From Firmicutes bacterium UBA994 (GTDB lineage Bacteria; Bacillota; UBA994): 7,178 bases of DNA. The notes under the pieces were generated by a model. The model saw only the letters and a program-made list of their open reading frames with translations, had not been told where the DNA came from and searched no databases. Made by a program: the position numbers and the translations under genes. The stretch lies in NCBI GenBank assembly GCA_002292025.1, contig DBBC01000037.1:1-7178 (forward strand), given 5' to 3'. Of the stretch, positions 6,256 to 7,178 are shown in pieces. How positions within the stretch are numbered: the stretch's first letter is position 1; each line of letters begins with the position of its first letter.

Positions 6256-6897
6256 TTGGTGGATTTTCCGGCACGCGACGCGGTAGCCCTTGAAATGATG
6301 CCGGAAGAGGACATTGTCGAGGGAGCAAAGCAAGGGAGCACCTACGCGCTGGAGCATTTAATCAACAAGTACCGTGCGTTTGTTCGTGCCAAGGCTAAGT
6401 CTTATTTTCTCGTGGGGGCAGATCGTGATGACATAACGCAGGAGGGTATGATTGGCCTCTATAAGGCCATTCGCGACTTCAGGCCGGACAAGCTGTCGTC
6501 ATTTAGAACATTTGCCGAGCTATGCATCACTCGTCAGATCATTACCGCCATAAAGACAGCCACGCGGCAGAAGCATATCCCTCTAAACTCGTACGTCTCG
6601 CTCAACAAACCGATATATGACGAAGAATCTGACCGTACGCTGTTGGATATTTTATCCGGCGGGAAAATTACGGATCCGGAGGAACTGGTCATTCATCAAG
6701 AAGAGTTCAGAGACATAGAGTGTCGTATGGGAGAGCTCTTGAGCGACCTAGAGTGCAAGGTCTTGAGGTACTATCTAGACGGTAAGTCGTATCAGGAAAT
6801 TGCCGAGGAACTAGACCGCCACGTAAAGTCTATCGATAACGCGCTGCAACGAGTCAAACGCAAGATAGAGCGGTACTTGTTAGAGCGGATGACATAG
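6256..6897 (+). CDS. sigH: RNA polymerase sigma-H factor (transition phase/sporulation)
   Basis: The 213-residue sigma-70-family protein matches B. subtilis SigH (Spo0H) closely and has a similar length. SigH directs RNA polymerase to transition-state, competence and early sporulation genes, often together with Spo0A. Region 2 (about 34-104) contains NKYRAFVRAKAKSYFLVGAD and DDITQEGMIGLYKAIRDF. The characteristic SigH linker IPLNSYVSLNKPIYDEESD (108-126) follows. Region 4 (about 155-208) carries the helix-turn-helix SYQEIAEELDRHVKSIDNAL (178-197). The start is TTG 6256, six bases after GGAGG (6245-6249); GTG 6259 is nearly as good. An out-of-frame ATG at 6252 opens a 13-codon frame ending at 6293, one base before in-frame ATG codons of sigH (6295 and 6298). 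Family alignment favours the longer N terminus. It has its own promoter and leader hairpin. Its presence implies a spore-former or a descendant of one, not proven sporulation. Confidence 0.96.
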   Translation: MVDFPARDAVALEMMPEEDIVEGAKQGSTYALEHLINKYRAFVRAKAKSYFLVGADRDDITQEGMIGLYKAIRDFRPDKLSSFRTFAELCITRQIITAIKTATRQKHIPLNSYVSLNKPIYDEESDRTLLDILSGGKITDPEELVIHQEEFRDIECRMGELLSDLECKVLRYYLDGKSYQEIAEELDRHVKSIDNALQRVKRKIERYLLERMT

Positions 6898-6908
6898 TCT
6901 TGGTTTGC

Positions 6909-6937
6909 TTGACGTACGGGCTGCCCCCAATTATAAT
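6909..6937 (+). promoter_or_regulatory. Near-consensus sigma-A promoter for the tRNA genes
   Basis: TTGACG (6909-6914) and a perfect TATAAT (6932-6937) have the ideal 17-base spacing. The start point would be near 6944, only about six bases before the mature tRNA-Tyr 5' end. The short distance and strength suit a stable RNA promoter. It lies just after the sigH stop, with no terminator visible between them. Confidence 0.85.
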
Positions 6938-6949
6938 GTAACAGCCGAT

Positions 6950-7035
6950 GGAGAGGTGCCCGAGCGGCCAAAGGGAGCAGACTGTAAATCTGCCGGCAGA
7001 CGCCTACACTGGTTCAAATCCAGTCCTCTCCACCA
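6950..7035 (+). tRNA. tRNA-Tyr (anticodon GTA)
   Basis: This is a class II tRNA with a long variable arm, as expected for bacterial tRNA-Tyr. The acceptor stem is GGAGAGG (6950-6956) with CCTCTCC (7025-7031), then discriminator A7032 and an encoded CCA (7033-7035). The D stem is CCC (6959-6961) with GGG (6973-6975), with GG at 6966-6967. The anticodon stem is GCAGA (6977-6981) with TCTGC (6989-6993), and anticodon GTA is at 6984-6986. The variable arm (6994-7007) has a GGC/GCC stem. The T arm is ACTGG (7008-7012) and CCAGT (7020-7024) around TTCAAAT. All stems pair fully. It has its own promoter directly upstream. Confidence 0.97.
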
Positions 7036-7047
7036 TTACTTCCAAAG

Positions 7048-7121
<74 letters not shown>

Positions 7122-7123
7122 AT

Positions 7124-7178
7124 ACAAGAAACAAGAAACAAGAAACAAGAAACAAGATACAAGAAACAAGAGGCAAGA
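7124..7178 (+). repeat. Heptanucleotide tandem repeat (ACAAGAA)n, runs off the window
   Basis: Seven full 7-base units (7124-7172) plus six bases of an eighth are seen. Units 1-4 and 6 are exactly ACAAGAA, unit 5 is ACAAGAT, unit 7 is ACAAGAG, and the partial eighth reads GCAAGA. The array begins three bases after the tRNA-Gly CCA. All units lack T except unit 5, so one strand is almost purely A, G and C. I see no coding frame or hairpin in it. The array may continue beyond the window, so its full length is unknown. Confidence 0.95.

Noticed and set aside
7124..7178. Heptamer array as a CRISPR or coding repeat
   Set aside because: The units are contiguous without spacers, far too short for CRISPR, and no start codon or ribosome binding site accompanies them.

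Overview
The window reads as a chromosomal housekeeping block from a Bacillota (Firmicutes) bacterium, most likely of the class Clostridia. The main pointer is an almost textbook sporulation/transition sigma factor SigH at the right end. It is preceded by the gene neighbourhood known from Bacillus and Clostridia (yacL, ispD/ispF, cysS, mrnC, rlmB, sigH). CarD at the left end, a FAD-dependent thymidylate synthase (ThyX) inside the operon and an IspD-IspF fusion suggest a clostridial relative rather than a Bacillus. I cannot name the genus. All protein genes and both tRNAs are on the plus strand.

Layout: an extended -10 sigma-A-type promoter (41-70) and a short leader precede carD (130-606). 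A 140-base spacer (607-746) with short direct repeats separates it from a membrane PIN/TRAM protein of the YacL family (747-1814). From there six genes run with almost no gaps: yacL, ispDF (1814-2959), cysS (2962-4353), mrnC (4347-4745), thyX (4736-5443) and rlmB (5421-6161). Four of the five junctions overlap and the fifth has a 2-base gap, so one transcript with translational coupling is likely. A near-consensus promoter overlapping the rlmB stop codon (6158-6186) then drives sigH (6256-6897) through a leader with a hairpin. A third near-consensus promoter (6909-6937) drives tRNA-Tyr(GTA) and tRNA-Gly(TCC). A heptanucleotide tandem repeat of ACAAGAA begins three bases after the tRNA-Gly CCA and runs off the window edge.

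Functionally the block joins growth-linked transcription control (CarD, SigH), translation (CysRS, 23S rRNA maturation by MrnC, 23S rRNA methylation by RlmB, two tRNAs), isoprenoid precursor synthesis by the MEP pathway (IspD and IspF activities in one chain) and dTMP synthesis (ThyX). No gene-free stretch exceeds about 140 bases. I see no clear intrinsic terminator, insertion sequence, CRISPR array, phage gene or defence system, and no genuinely new protein system. The points most worth a second look are the heptamer array beside the tRNAs, the ispDF fusion, the sigH leader, and the gene order compared with Bacillus and Mycobacterium.
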